A DNA stretch of 64,000 bases from Latrodectus hesperus (GCA_037975125.1 JAJQOW010000182.1:1-64000), one strand, 5' to 3'. Shown: positions 35,699 to 50,179, counted from the first letter of the stretch. Numbers and translations: made by a program. Notes: generated by a model from the letters alone, not told the origin.

Positions 35699-38600
35699 GT
35701 AAAATTTTTCATTTTGCATTTAAATATTTTGTATTAGCTGCAAAAATATAAAATATTTAAATCCATGGTGTATTGAAATTGTAAAAATATTGTTAAAATT
35801 GAATACAAGAAAAATACCTTTTCTGAAACTATTTAGGGCAATATTTATTTTACTGCACAAGAAATATTTGTTTTAATTGTATATGAAATTGCCAATATTA
35901 AAAGTTTTGTAAGATTGATCTTGTTTATGGAATTTTAAACTTCTTTTATTAAAAGCTCATTTCACAACAAATGCCTGCCATTAAGAATGTCTGACTTCAG
36001 TATTAAGCGGAATTGCCACCTTTCAAGAGAAATTTATGTATAGAAAAAAAAACCTCTTTGATATCATACAGTGCTGGAATTTTCTTGTAATTGCTGAAAA
36101 TTATGACAGTTAATTTTCTTTTTTGTGCATAATAAATGCAAAAGCTTTTAGCAATTTTTTAGTGTTATAATTCAAATTTCATATATATTCAAAGAGTGAT
36201 TCATGATCCGACTTGTTCAAATATGTGTATATAAATATTTATAATTAGATGTTGTTTCTTAAAGTATGTATCTGTTTCATTTTATGGTGGAAAACCAAAA
36301 TTGTATGTATATAGTTACTATTAATTTGTTTTTTAATAGTAGTATGTTAACGGAATGGTTTTCTTAATGTTTTTTTGTATTAAACATAGAGAATGTTTGC
36401 TATTTATTAATATAAAATGAATAACAAAATTTGTAAATATATATTCACATAAAAAAAAATCAGAGTGCATACTTGTAACTGTCAAACTACTTGTAAAGAA
36501 TTGTTACTGTAATTGTGCATTATAAGAACCTGTTAACTTATTTTTCTGCCATGTCTGTTATTGTTTATACTTGGATCAAAGCAAATAGTTAGTTATATGA
36601 TATACAAGTATTAGAAAATGTTATACTATAAAGAATGAAATGTGCAATAGGAAGGACGATTTTCTGACAGCAATGAAATTTTGTATCAGTTACTAAATCA
36701 TTGCGATTTTGGTGTTGATTGCTTGCTTAAAAAAGACATCATGCTTAAATTATAGTTTTTATTTTTATAATGTGTGTAAACACTATGCACTTAACTATCA
36801 AATTTCATACACATATATTGATTATAAAAATGTTGTAAATATATCAGCTTTTATTAATAAATGATTTTATATGTATTAATATTTCTTTGTTAAAATATCA
36901 TTTCTAAATAATATATAATTTCTTCTAAAAAGAAAATTTTTTGGCAAACTATTTTACAATGCTATTTTCATCTCAAAACTTTTCAAACCACAGACATGAT
37001 TTGTATCGAATAATTTTACAATATTTCATTTTTAATCATTGTGTAAAGAAGTATCTCGCTCATTTATTTTTTTTCATAATACTTATGCCATGTTTAAGTT
37101 CATATTCTATCGCGGTTATCTATATTCTATGCAATAATGTTTTTTAATAATAAATTTGTGGAATGAAAATAAACACAAAATGTCAGGAACATAGCTTTGA
37201 TTACCTTCTACTGTTTACTAACATTTGAAAGTTACCTCTTTCCTATCATTCTATTTTTATTTCAAAGTTATTTTCCTGCTGTAAAAAAGATAGTCGTAAT
37301 ATTTTACAAAAACCTTACATACGTAAAGTTTAACAAACATCTAAATTTTATTAAATTGTTCGTCATGCATGCAAATAAATGATTAAATGTGACACTTCTA
37401 ATTGATATGAGGAAAAAGTACTACTTTTCAAAAATCGCCATGAATATTTTTCGAAAATTTATGATGCTGCATTAAAATTTCTTAGCATCTATATTTCATT
37501 ATCTTCATTTAGCATCCTTTTGATAGTATATAATCTAGAACATAACCGAATTTCTGTGCAACTCATAAAGTTGCTGAGGTTTTCATGGAATCTTGTCACA
37601 ATTGTGTGTATATAATGTGCGTTTTAAAACAATTGTGTATGTAATTTTATGTTAATAAACTTTATTACTATTGCTTGTTTTATTATTTTTAAACTCATTC
37701 ACACATGTTTCAGTTTAAATCAATTTTCTTCTTTAAATGTGTGTAAAGTATAATGAATAATATAGGGTAAACAGATTGAAAGATTCGAATCGTTAGGTAT
37801 CAACAGATACTAAAAAAATATTAATAAAAATAAATACACAGATATTTTTTCTTAGAATGTCTTGTGAAATATTTTAGTTTGGATTCACTTAAAAGGAATA
37901 ATTGGAAGATATATTTAAAATATTTGATATACACAAGAACTTATGTCATGATTTTAACAAAAATTACCTCGCACAGCTTGGCTCTTGTGCAGCAGATAAG
38001 AATTCACAAATAGTGTGTGTGATGCTCAATTCGCTTAAAGAACTGTATTTAAAATTTATTTTCGCTCAACAAGCTATGTTTTACAAATTTCAAAAAAATT
38101 TTGTTTCATTACTTTAAGCGATTTTATGAATGTTTCTTGGACAAGCTGCTTTCTGACTTAGCCTTGCAAAAATTCTGAATAACTGAAGTTGTGCTTCAGT
38201 GTAAAATAGAACTGTCGAAGATGGTTTCACAAGGTTGCATATAACGACTATTTTTGAATTGCACTATTTAGACAACGATTCACAGATTTTAATTATGCCT
38301 GTGCTGGTGATATTTGTGAACATTAACATATTGAAACTTCTTGATTGACTGGTAAAGGTAGACCAGCATGTAAAAGTAAAATGAAAAATTCTTAAGTTTA
38401 ATATATATAATCGATTTGTATCCTTTACTAATTTTGAATAAGCCATACTGAGTTGTTTTTCAAAAGCAAAATAAATTTAAAAAATCAAAAGATTTCTTTA
38501 TCAATATTCCTGTTTGGTACACAAGAAAAATTTTTTATATCGATATGTTTGCCTCGGGGGGGGGGAACATCAAAAAAGCTTAACATGGTCGAAAAAAATA

Positions 38601-40163
38601 TTTTTTTTTTAATCCTTAATTAAATTGGTTTTCCTGATGAATGCAATGAAAAATTATTAAGTTTATAAAATGTTAAATAAAAACTAAAAAAAATGTTTAG
38701 ACTTGAAAAAAGTATTTAAACACTTGTAAAATACGAGTTTTTGAGAATGAATAGTGATAAAGATACTGTAAATTTGCGTTTACCTTTTGAATATTTTGAA
38801 AGTGTATTTAAGGATCTCTTTGTATATTGTGTCTTGTAAGTAGGAAAGTTTTTTGGAATTTTTTAGAATTATTTTATCTAATCAATTTTGTGTATAAAAG
38901 TAAGGCCATTTTCACTTTTTACCTCTAATTAATTGCATTTTTAAATCACTAATTGAATATCTGATGCATTCGCATGAATCGATACCATTGCTAATGAGGT
39001 AATGTTTTATATACCTTGTGTTAAAATGGCGCGAAAATCTATATTATAGTCTCGAATAAAAATTTATATTTTTAAAAATGGGAAATATCCGCGTGATACT
39101 TTAAAATGTTTCATTTTTTCTACAAGCCAATCTTTATACAGTCTAGTTGATTGGTGAGAAACCATCGTAAGCGTTTTTATGGGTTGTTCAAAGTTTTATC
39201 ATGCTTAGACCCTGTCTGTAAATAAATTACACTCATTAGTTTATTGTTATATTTCTCATCATTACTTTAGATGATGAATAATACACTATTATCGCAGTTT
39301 GAAATGTGGTATTCATTCTAGTAATTTAAACACTAATATTTGTTATGCTTGCTGAGAAAGATAAGTCATACCTGTATTAAAATTCGCGATTGTATCAGTT
39401 CTGATGTTAAAAACTTCCATAAAATAATTGCTGTGTCATAGTTTTATTTCTAATATATATTTTTTGGAAAGAATTGGTTTGAAATTATTGGATGAAATTT
39501 ATTATAAGGTTGTACGAAGAAAAAAGGAAATATCTCAGCCTTATCCGGCTATCCTGAGCCCCTTGGAAGGGGGTACTAGCTTCACTGCAAAACTTCTAGT
39601 TCAATCCCCAGCTTTTCTGTGACTTGCACAATCACAGAAATTAGTGCATAGGAACTCGATTCTCGAAAATGGTGAGAAACCTTCAATAAAGGAGAGAATT
39701 GTTCACTTTATTTTTATATTCACAATTCGGTTTTCATATAATTCATTATCTGCGATTATATTTAGAATGGTTTAAATAAACGTTCCAAATTATAACAATT
39801 ATCACTTTCATTGTACTTAATTTTGATGAATTAAAGTATATGTTTCTGGTATAAAGCTTTAACCTTAGAAAAACTATTAATTCCTTTTTTGCACATCAAT
39901 TATGGGATTCTATTTGTTAATACTTAAGAATTTTTTGAAGCAGGATAAAGTTTTAACATGCAGCTAATTCAAAAAGTTGGAGAACGGTAGAAATTGTTCA
40001 CACTTTTTGAGCATCTTTTAATTAATAATTTTAAACTGAAAAAAAAGCTTGATAAACAATGAAACAGTTATTTGAATCATTTTTCGAATTCAGTTGCTTT
40101 TATCATTTTTTATGATGAAAACAAAACTTTTCCGTTAATTTCCCATATGGATGGAAGTTTCTG
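35699..40163. other. Long AT-rich intergenic stretch
   Basis: About 4.5 kb with many AATAAA/ATTAAA-like strings. It might be a very long 3' UTR or plain intergenic DNA. A 10-base G run lies near 38558. 39530-39660 is less AT-rich and contains AGTTCAATCCCC, faintly tRNA-B-box-like. No exon or conserved domain was recognised. Confidence 0.5.
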
Positions 40164-40166
40164 TAA

Positions 40167-40277
40167 AGCCCCTATTACATTAGAGTTGCCCAGATTTCAG
40201 TTTGAGCAACTCCCGTAGACTTAACATTACGTGACGTCACAGCTTAAAATTTGAGCAACTCGTTCTTTTCGTCCAAT
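40167..40277 (+). repeat. Harbinger left terminal inverted repeat (111 bp)
   Basis: Starts AGCCCCTATTACATTAGAG. It contains a 10-bp motif three times: inverted as GAGTTGCCCA (40183-40192), and direct as TGAGCAACTC (40203-40212 and 40252-40261). It also holds a palindrome GTGACGTCAC with the CREB/ATF consensus TGACGTCA at 40232-40239. Paired with 47632-47742. Confidence 0.95.
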
Positions 40278-40492
40278 GAATGCTTGAGATTACTTTCAGG
40301 TTTGCTGTAAGAAAATAACAGCTTTACTAGATTTAATAATAGATCCCTTTTTTGGCTAACATTTTTAAGGTTGCCATATTTTACTCAGAAGGTGTCCACA
40401 TTTCATAATGAATTCTTATTGGGGAATTTAGTTTGTAGCCAAATTTTGTTTACTATACGCCACCTTGTTTCGTGTGTACCTTTACTTTTAAA
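40278..40492 (+). promoter_or_regulatory. Presumed promoter and 5' UTR of the transposase gene
   Basis: 215 bp between the left inverted repeat and the transposase ATG. No TATA box or initiator can be assigned with confidence. The TGACGTCA site in the adjacent repeat is the best regulatory candidate. Confidence 0.35.
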
Positions 40493-43177
40493 ATGGGGAA
40501 AGATAATCTTCACCGACGTGAAAATGAAAAATATCTGGTTGCTTCATGTTTGATTATTAACAAACGCATTCAAAAGGAAAAGAAAAGAATTTGGAGTAGA
40601 CAATGGCTTCTAAGGAGAGAACGTCTTGGTTGTTATAATAACCTCATGAAGGAGCTTGATTTAGAAGTAAGTCTAAAATAATTTTTGAAGTTTATTTTAG
40701 TTATAAGTATTAACCACTCATTGTATTATTATTTGTATTTTTAAAAGTTGTTTGAAATATAGAAAATAAGGAATTTTTTCTAAAAATTACACATGGCGGC
40801 AATAAAATTAACAGTAATTTTTCTCTCATTAAAAGATTATAATTTCTTAATTTATTGAGCATATATTAATGATAGTTTTCATAATCGGTTTTCCTATAAT
40901 GTGCGGAAGTAATATACTTAAACCCAATTTAATTATTTTTTTCTTAGCTGCTTTCGTCTAAAAATGTATACTTCCTATTTCAAAAGAAAAATAAGTGAAA
41001 TCATACATACAAATAAATATGACATACAAGACAATAAACATACAAATAAGTATGCTTGTATTTATTTGTATACTTAAAACTTTTCACATTAAACATCCAT
41101 TTTTGGTAAATATTGTTTGACAATTATTCCTCATATGTATAGCATTTATCACTAAGATGATTTTGAATATTTTATTGCATTAACTATTTAATTTAACCAC
41201 ATGATACAAGGAAATCTTCAGAAAACACAAGTAACCATAAAGTGTAAAATATTTTAAGTATAATTACTGTAAAAATGTCCTTGATTTAAATTTTCTTTGG
41301 AAAAAATATTGTAATCTGATTTTTTACAATCAAAGCTTTAAAATTCTGGAAGTAGATTTTTATTGCTATATTTTTTTTTATATTACAGGATTCCGAAGGA
41401 TATAGGAGATTTTTACGAATGGATACTCAAACGTTTGAAGATATCCTTTCAAAAGTGAAACCTTTACTTGAAAAGAAGAGGACAAAGTTTAGAGACCCAA
41501 TACCAGCTGCTGAGAAATTATCGCTGACTTTAAGATTTCTAGCAACAGGTATTTTAATATGATTGTTTATTTTTTATTCAATTTTAATAATACTAGGCAC
41601 AGATCTGTCTCCTTCATTTTGTTCCAATAAATCTCATTCTTAAATTGTTAGCTATTTTTCTTTTATCATATGTTTTTAAATTTAGCAGTATAGGTGTAGT
41701 TTTATCATTTGTTTAGGCTATTTGTTACATGTTTGTTCAAATTAAACACTTTCAAAACATATAAAAGTTAAATATTGATTTTTGCCGACCAACTTGTCTA
41801 GTGGTCAGCGTGTCTGACTTTGGGTAGGGAGGTCCTGGGTTCGAATCCCCGATCGGATATGGATGTACTTTCTATCTCTATCTATCCTGTCTTTGTCGTT
41901 TCCTTGTATGAATGTGGAATGAATGGTTGCCTACGCTATGAACTGGTACCTATGTGTGTACTGATGAAGTCGGACTCCACAGCAAAATATGGTTCAGTTG
42001 GAAAAGTGGAGCAGCACACCCCATATTGCCAACTTGGCTGGCACACGACAACAACAACAGCAAATATTTATTTCACTTTTAAAAAGTGTAACATATCTAG
42101 AAATGTATTTACTTTTACCTTAATAATATTTTTCTTTGTATTCTATTATTTTCAAAATTAAGGTGCTCACAAAAAAGGAGTGGTTTCAAAAATATTAAAA
42201 TATATAATATTATTTTTATTTTTTAAAAATCAAAGTTTTATTTGTATCAAAAATATGATGTGAATAACTTAAAATATTGCTATTTCTTTTTTCTAGGTGA
42301 AACACAAAGCTCTCTGGCTTTTCAGTTTCGAATAGCACAAAGTACAATATCATTCATCCTGGAAGAAGTCTGTGATGCATTAAGTTTGGTTTTGAGGGAA
42401 AATTTGAAAATTCCCAAAACTTCTGAACAATGGAAGAGCGTTGCCAATGCATTTTCTACAATATGGAACTTTCCTATGTGCATTGGAGCCATGGATGGAA
42501 AGCATATTAAAATATTGCCTCCACCTGGTTCTGGTTCCACATACTACAACTATAAAGGAGAGTTCAGTATTGTTCTTCTTGCTCTAGTTGATTCTAATTT
42601 AGAGTTTTTGTATGTTGACATTGGGACCAATGGCAGGATAAGTGATGGAGGTGTTTGGAATAAAAGCAAATTGAAATTTGCTTTGGAAAACGAAATCCTC
42701 AATATACCTGAAGCTGAACGTTTACCTGGTACTTCTGATTTTGTACCTTATGTAATTGTAGCTGATGATGCATTCCCTCTCTGTACTTCTATTATGAAGC
42801 CTTATCCAGGTAGAGGTCTTGATGATCAAAAACGAATCTTTAATTATCGATTATCTAGAGCCAGGCGAGTTTCAGAAAATGCTTTTGGCTTACTTTCTTC
42901 CAGGTTCAGATTATTTCAAAATCAAATAATGGCTTCTCCAGTAAAAGTGCAGAAATATGTTTTTGCTTCCTGCTGCCTTCATAACTTGTTAAGAAAAAAC
43001 CAAGTCCATCCAATTGAAGATGACATTGAGAGAGCAGGAAGCAGTATGTTATTGCCTCTGCGGCGAAGTGTCACACATGGAACAGCAATAGCAAAACAAA
43101 TTCAGAAAAAGTTTTGCGATTATTTTAATGGTATTGGTGCTGTTCCATGGCAAAATAAAGTATTTGATTTACATTAA
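40493..43177 (+). CDS. PIF/Harbinger transposase (DDE), three exons: 40493-40666, 41389-41548, 42297-43177
   Basis: Splicing 40493-40666 + 41389-41548 + 42297-43177 gives 404 codons with no internal stop. The junctions are clean: AGAA|GTAAGT to TTACAG|GATT (phase 0), and ACAG|GTATTT to TTCTAG|GTGA (phase 1). The N-terminus is basic (KEKKRIWSRQWLLRRER). Exon 2 carries GYRRFLRMDTQTFEDIL, the Harbinger N-terminal homeobox-like region. Exon 3 holds the DDE_4 nuclease: MDGKHI (Asp about 178), ISDGGVW, VADDAFPL (Asp about 269) and RRVSENAFG (Glu about 305). All three catalytic acids are present. Length fits the HARBI1-type family (about 350-420 aa). It would cut and paste the element at TWA sites. 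The ATG was chosen as the first Met with basic HARBI1-like sequence after it; the exon structure is inferred. Confidence 0.92.
41784..42061 (+). mobile_element. SINE, family 1, inside transposase intron 2
   Basis: Full-length 278-bp tRNA-derived SINE: head GCCGACCAACTTGTCTAGTG (A box) and GGGTTCGAATCCC (B box), body GTCGGACTCCACAGC, tail GGCTGGCACACGACAACAAC. It is flanked by AAATATTGATTT (41770-41781) and AAATATTTATTT (42062-42073), 11 of 12 matching. It lies wholly within the intron and leaves the splice sites untouched. Confidence 0.9.
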
Positions 43178-45742
43178 TGGTTATGTAAAATAAATAAAGT
43201 AGCTTGTAATACGTTTGGTAATTGTTTTTATTATCAGATCTTAATTTTATTCATTACTCACACTTATAAATTAAAAGGTTTACCATATAAAATACATTTA
43301 AGTATTAAATACAATTCATTAATCTTTCTTATGATTATTTCTTCAAGATTGAGAAAATTACCATTTGAAAATTAAAACTTTTTTAAACAAATAATTGGGT
43401 TCAAAATTTTATATCTGTATTACACTGTATCAATTACTTAAAATATATTTTGTTTTTAACATAAACATTTGTGCACCTTTAAATTTGAAAACACAAAAAA
43501 ACTGCATGTGTAGAGTAAATATAAATTTCTTTATGCAATATCAAATTTTCTGTTTATTTAATATTACTCCATATATTTTTTTCACTCGTCAGTCAATTTT
43601 GGCAGAAAAAAAATTTGAATAGATTATATTTAAAATAAAATTTTGATCCGTTCAATCATCATGTCTACATTATAATATTTTCACTTTCCCATAAGAAACA
43701 TGTTATTTCCTTGGGAAATAGGGGCTTAAAGCTCCGAAGCAGTTTTTTGTCGTAACTTGACCTAACCTACGACATATATAGTTATCCATAGACTTTTGTG
43801 GAAAATTAGCTCGATATTATAATTGAAAATATAAATAGATAATATAGATATATTATATTTGAAAATATCAATCATAGCTGATGATGAAAAATGAATGCTT
43901 AACTATTGATATATTAAACAAAGAACTCAACTATTTTAAAAGTTGAGGAAATGCACAAAAATTATACTTTTTTAAAAAAATAAAATGAGTTTTAATTTAT
44001 TTTTAAAATGAAAAAATCAATTATTTCTCTTTTTTATTCAAGTAAATCTCTATTGTGGCATATTAAAATAAGATGAATTTTTAAACTAATTTATTACATT
44101 TAAACAAACACACCACATAAAAGCAGAGATTCTTTACACTATCTTTATTTACATGCAATTTCTTGAACTATAATCTGTAATAAAATGACAGGATATTTTG
44201 AATGAATATATATATATATTTTCAGTTTTGTGGGAAAAAAATGTTGAAAAGAAATAATTGATAGCATTTTGTGAGATGACATATGAATAGTTTGTTTCAA
44301 ATTGAAAAGAATGTTAAAAAATTTGTATGAAACTAAAAGAATGAAGTGCTATTTAGCCTCATAGCTGATAATCTTGCAATTGAAGGCCATGATGAGGCAT
44401 TTGAATATCTACAGTGAATTTTCTTCTAGGAAGAGTTCACATAAGTTGTGGGTCATATACATTTATTGTACTTGTTATTGCTCATTGTAAAACTCTCAAG
44501 CACTCGATGATAGATATGTATGGAGAAAGCTCATGTATATGACACTCATCTTTAATTGTGCAGTAGTGACTGCAATTAGTCTTTATTGTTCATTTCAATG
44601 ATTACTTAGTTGCTTTACATTGGAAGTCAAAATACTGTCTATATTGATCATGATGTGAATTAAATTATTTTGCAAATATAGCAATCATCTATATTTTTTA
44701 TACTTACTTTCACATTATTTGTATTTACATCGCAAATAGGAACAAATACAAGATTTCTATTTTAATCAAATATTGTATTTAATTTCATTATTAAAATTGT
44801 AACTTGGTGAGAATTTATGTTGTGTAACAGCACTTGTATTGTAAAGAAAACTTAATATCTTGTAAAAATAGTTGCAGCTAGAAAAAGGCTTAATGATTTT
44901 TCTCACTCGTTATTTTACTAACCATTTAATATACTAAGCACTCATTTTACCCACAGCCCTTTTTAAATTTTATTTTTAACTAGTTTTACTATAATCTATA
45001 ATATGTTAAAAATGCTTCATCATAAAAACAAATTGAAAAAAGGCTTGAAATTAAAATTTTATATTGATTTATATCATTTTAATACACAATATATACAGGA
45101 ATAATATTTTAATGTTTAATTAAATAGAAATTTTTGCTTACATTAAAATCATTTCACTATTTTATTCGTTCACTCCAGTATTTTCATAGTTATAGGAATT
45201 TATTTTTAAATCTAATTTACATACTGTCAAAAGCAAATGGAGTTGTGAGATGACAATATATTTTGCAAGAGTAAATGAACATTATGTAAGAGTGTTCAAG
45301 GGAAAAAATGTATAAAAGAATTTAATTATATGCAGAATAATAATGAAATCATATAAACATTTAATTATAATGCATTAACTTGCTAAAAAGAAAAACAGGA
45401 AATTAATGTAATAAAAATAAAATTAACACTAAATATTTTTATATGGACTTATTTTGACTGAAGCTTCAGTTTAAATGTGCAAATTTAAGTTTAACACAAA
45501 CAGTAAACATTGTAAAATGACAAAATAGTCTTATGTATTGAATAACTAACAAAACTTTAAATGAAATTACTTTGCTGAAGAATCTATTTAATTTTGATAA
45601 TTTGAATAATTTTAATTATCTGAATTTTTAACTATCTATTAAATTTATTAAATGTTTGATGTATAATATTGAAAAAGTATATAATAAAGACAAAAAAATA
45701 TTAATCTTCATCAAATGAGTTTATTAAATTGATTATTTCTAA
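43178..45742. other. Harbinger internal spacer between the two gene ends
   Basis: About 2.6 kb of AT-rich non-coding DNA between the convergent stop codons. AATAAA occurs just after the transposase stop (about 43191), a likely polyadenylation signal. No third ORF or transposase-like relic was seen. Confidence 0.65.
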
Positions 45743-47372
<1,630 letters not shown>

Positions 47373-47631
47373 TTTGAAATGAAATACAATAATTAAAACC
47401 TATCACTTATTTGCATGTTATTAGTACCACTTGGCGAATAAAAGACAAAACATGATCCATGCTTAAAATAATTGGCGATATGAATTGCTCGAGTTGCTGC
47501 TGCATGCACAAAAAAGTTGCTCATTCTGGGCAACTTATAACGCCAATAACTTTCATTTGGCATGAAACTTGGCGAAAACAAAATGATTTACAAATTTAAA
47601 CTGCGCAGCTGTGAAAAAAAGCTGTAATATT
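47373..47631 (-). promoter_or_regulatory. Presumed promoter and 5' UTR of the MADF gene
   Basis: 259 bp between the MADF ATG and the right inverted repeat. It is less AT-rich than the interior. No core promoter element can be assigned firmly. Confidence 0.3.
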
Positions 47632-47742
47632 ATTGGACGGATAGAACGAGTTGCTCAAATTTTAAGCTGTGACGTCACGTAATGTTAAGTCTACGGGAGT
47701 TGCTCAAACTGAAATCTGAGCAACTCTAATGTAATAGGGGCT
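47632..47742 (-). repeat. Harbinger right terminal inverted repeat (111 bp)
   Basis: Reverse complement of 40167-40277 with 3 differences. The 10-bp motif occurs at 47717-47726, 47697-47706 and 47648-47657, and TGACGTCA at 47670-47677. On this side the outermost motif is the perfect GAGTTGCTCA. Confidence 0.95.
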
Positions 47743-47905
47743 TAAAGCGTAGAATAGAAGGCGCTACTACCGTGGAAATCTGGAAAACTTCCGGCACGAA
47801 ACTTCCTGCTTACTATTACCATTGTGCTTATTTTATGTAGTTTCCATTGCTTTTGAGAAATATTCATTTAAAAGTAATTATCCTATAAAAATTTTTGAAA
47901 TTCAG

Positions 47906-48000
47906 ATAGCAAATAAAGGCAGTTATTGCGTAGCATTTGGTTGCAATATGCGAACTAGAACAAATTTACATTTGCAAGTGAAAATGTTAAAATTTCCAAT
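47906..48000 (+). pseudogene. THAP-domain first-exon relict, start codon lost
   Basis: After ATTCAG the sequence reads ATA GCA AAT AAA and gives (I)ANKGSYCVAFGCN, then LKFP, ending at a GTAACC donor (48001). THAP proteins begin with a short Met-led sequence, a CxxxxC pair inside the first dozen residues, and reach an (x)FP motif near residue 30, often followed by an intron. This matches, but the expected ATG is ATA. The second half of the zinc finger (C..H) was not found downstream. It could be a first exon of a THAP-containing transposon (P-element type) or host gene, or a fragment carried here. Confidence 0.5.
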
Positions 48001-48004
48001 GTAA

Positions 48005-49140
48005 CCCGATTTACAATCCTCAATTTAATTAGCTATATATTAAATCAACTCTTAAAAATAAGACTTAAATTTTAATTGGAATAAAAACCAAGATTTGTTT
48101 AAAATATTACTAAACAACATGTAAATAAACACATCATAACAATTTTGTTCTACTCATTATTGATACCAATTCATATATTCTAGCATGATCAATAAAATTT
48201 ATAATACTATAAATGAAAGGATAAATACCCTGTGCTTAATATTTGAAATGATTTATAGTTCAATCGCGCGCGAAATATATTCCCTGAAATTTCGGAATAA
48301 ATGCATAAAATTAGTTAAAGAAGAAAATGATTTACAATTGAGATAAATAATAACAAGAGTTAGAATGTGGGTTAAAATATATCACACAGTCATCAACAAT
48401 TGATCCTAATATCGCCAATAAGAGTGATTCCCCGCAAAACATGGTAATCCATCAGGATTATTCAAGTAAAAATTTAAAAAAAAATAATAAAATTTACGGG
48501 ATTACCACTGATTGCACTCTTATTAAAACTTTTGATTTTAACAGATAAAATAAAAAAAATTTCGAAAACAGAAATAAATACTTAAAAATATTTTAAAAAT
48601 TTTGCGATTGCATTGATTTTCAATGGGAAGAGAGAAAACCGGAAGCATTTGAGATGGCTTCCGGTCAACTGAGGTTAGATTTTGTTTACATTGACACCTC
48701 CATCCATAAATTTGCTAATCAATTAGTTTAATTATTAGTTAATTTAAGCCATTGCAGTCACTTTTTTTAAACCAACAAAATGTTTCTAATATTTTATTAA
48801 TTTCAACCTTATTAATTCAAATAGTATCAAAGTTAAGAAATAATTTCTAAAATTATAAAAGTAGCAGTGTAAAAGATTTTTTCTTTTAATCTTGCCAAAC
48901 ACATATAAGTGAAAAGAATTTCTATTAAAGTGTGCATTCATTCAGATTTTCATAATTTAAAAGACTAACCCCAGGAAAATGTTCTGGTGATAATATGTAG
49001 AGAGTATTCTTGTTCAGAATACTTAATCTATAAATGTTTTAAATAGAAGGATTTCCATTAATAATTGTACATTAAGTTTCGCTAAAAAAGAATATTTCAA
49101 TTATATATTTTTAAATGCTCTTCCAATTGAATATTTTTAA
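48005..49140. other. AT-rich intergenic DNA with two hairpins
   Basis: AATAAGAGTG near 48417 pairs with CACTCTTATT near 48515, with GGTAATCC/GGATTACC nested inside, giving an imperfect foldback of about 110 bp. CCGGAAGC/GCTTCCGG pair at about 48640-48663. No coding signal. Confidence 0.5.
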
Positions 49141-49149
49141 TAACGAACT

Positions 49150-49235
49150 GGCATTCGATTCGTGGGTTCGAATTCCACCTTATTATTTGTAGTGGCTTAG
49201 AATCCCTTTTAAACCGAAAATTTCGGTCTTATATA
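49150..49235 (+). mobile_element. SINE fragment, family 3
   Basis: CGTGGGTTCGAATTCCACCTT (B box with one change), then TTTGTAGTGGCTTAGAATCC and TTTAAACC..TCGGTCTTA, matching 23822-23998. The head upstream of the B box is mostly lost. Confidence 0.65.
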
Positions 49236-49968
49236 TTTGTGAACTCTTTGATTCCTTTTACATTATTTGATAATCAGCACAAGTTTTAACTATTAGGAAT
49301 TCTTTAGGGTATGCATGGTATGAATGTAGCTTAAATTTTTAAGGGGACCATTGGGTCATGATTGCAGCAGGAACCTGGGTAAGACCCCTTTGTTTACCGA
49401 CATGATCGGAGTACTTAAAATATATTGCATTGACAATGTCCTTCGAGAGAAATGATTCATCTGAAAAATTTAGACCAAGTTAAGAGGATCTTTGCTTGCT
49501 TGTTTTTAGCTGTTAGGACAATCCTTCCTGTTAACAACTGGACACTTATTAAGTTATCTCAATACAATGAGCAAAAAATATTGGACAGCTGAATGTTGAA
49601 ATCGAATCGACTCTTTAGATTTGAAACGGTTCAGGGCAAGAGATAAATGCAAAATGACGTTAGTGAATTGCAACTTAATGTCGTTCAGAGAAACTGAATT
49701 TGCTCTTGATACTGATTAACTAATAAATCAACCGAATCGTAGCGCCATCTGTTATTTATTTTATGAAACATAAACATTTCTTCCAAAATATTATTTTTTC
49801 GCTTTCTGATGAAAAATATTTATCAGATTATCCTCGTCGGCGTATAATACGCACAATGAAATTTGGAGCATTTTTCAATACATAATCCGCGGATTATATA
49901 CAGGAAAATACGGTATTTAAAACAAATAATGTACAATAAAGGACTTTAATCTCTCATAGAAGAATTTG
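49236..49968. other. Intergenic DNA, nothing recognised
   Basis: 49330-49640 is less AT-rich (AAGGGGACCATTGGGTCATG; CGACATGATCGGAGTAC) and may be an old transposon, but no domain is readable. Confidence 0.4.
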
Positions 49969-50106
49969 ACAATTACTCCTATGGCGTGACTGCCTAGAAA
50001 ACGACCTTAAAACACTAAAAGTGACAAACTGGATGACCTTATTCAAAAATAGGGGGTATGCACTTCTGGGGAAGGCAAAGGCCCACCCTGGGCTGTCAAG
50101 CCAATA
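49969..50106 (+). pseudogene. LINE reverse-transcriptase C-terminal tail remnant
   Basis: One frame gives LLLWRDCLENDLKTLKVTNW, then KNRGYALLGKAKAHPGLSSQ and a TAA. The pattern W.D....DL..L.V.NW......R......KAKAHPGL is the C-terminal tail found in a group of arthropod LINE reverse transcriptases. Only the last ~45 codons remain, with no RT core upstream. Confidence 0.5.
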
Positions 50107-50179
50107 AAAAAGAAAACAAATAATGTGAAAGTAACTCTTCAATACTAGAAATGGAGTGAGGCAGATACCAAGTCAATAT

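Noticed and set aside
39530..39660. Less AT-rich patch with AGTTCAATCCCC, tRNA-B-box-like.
   Set aside because: No A box at the right distance and no cloverleaf could be drawn. Not called as tRNA or SINE.
43718..43737. AATAGGGGCTTAAAGCTC resembles the outer end of the Harbinger right repeat plus its target site.
   Set aside because: Only about 15 bp match and homology does not continue inward. Probably chance, or at best a tiny relic.
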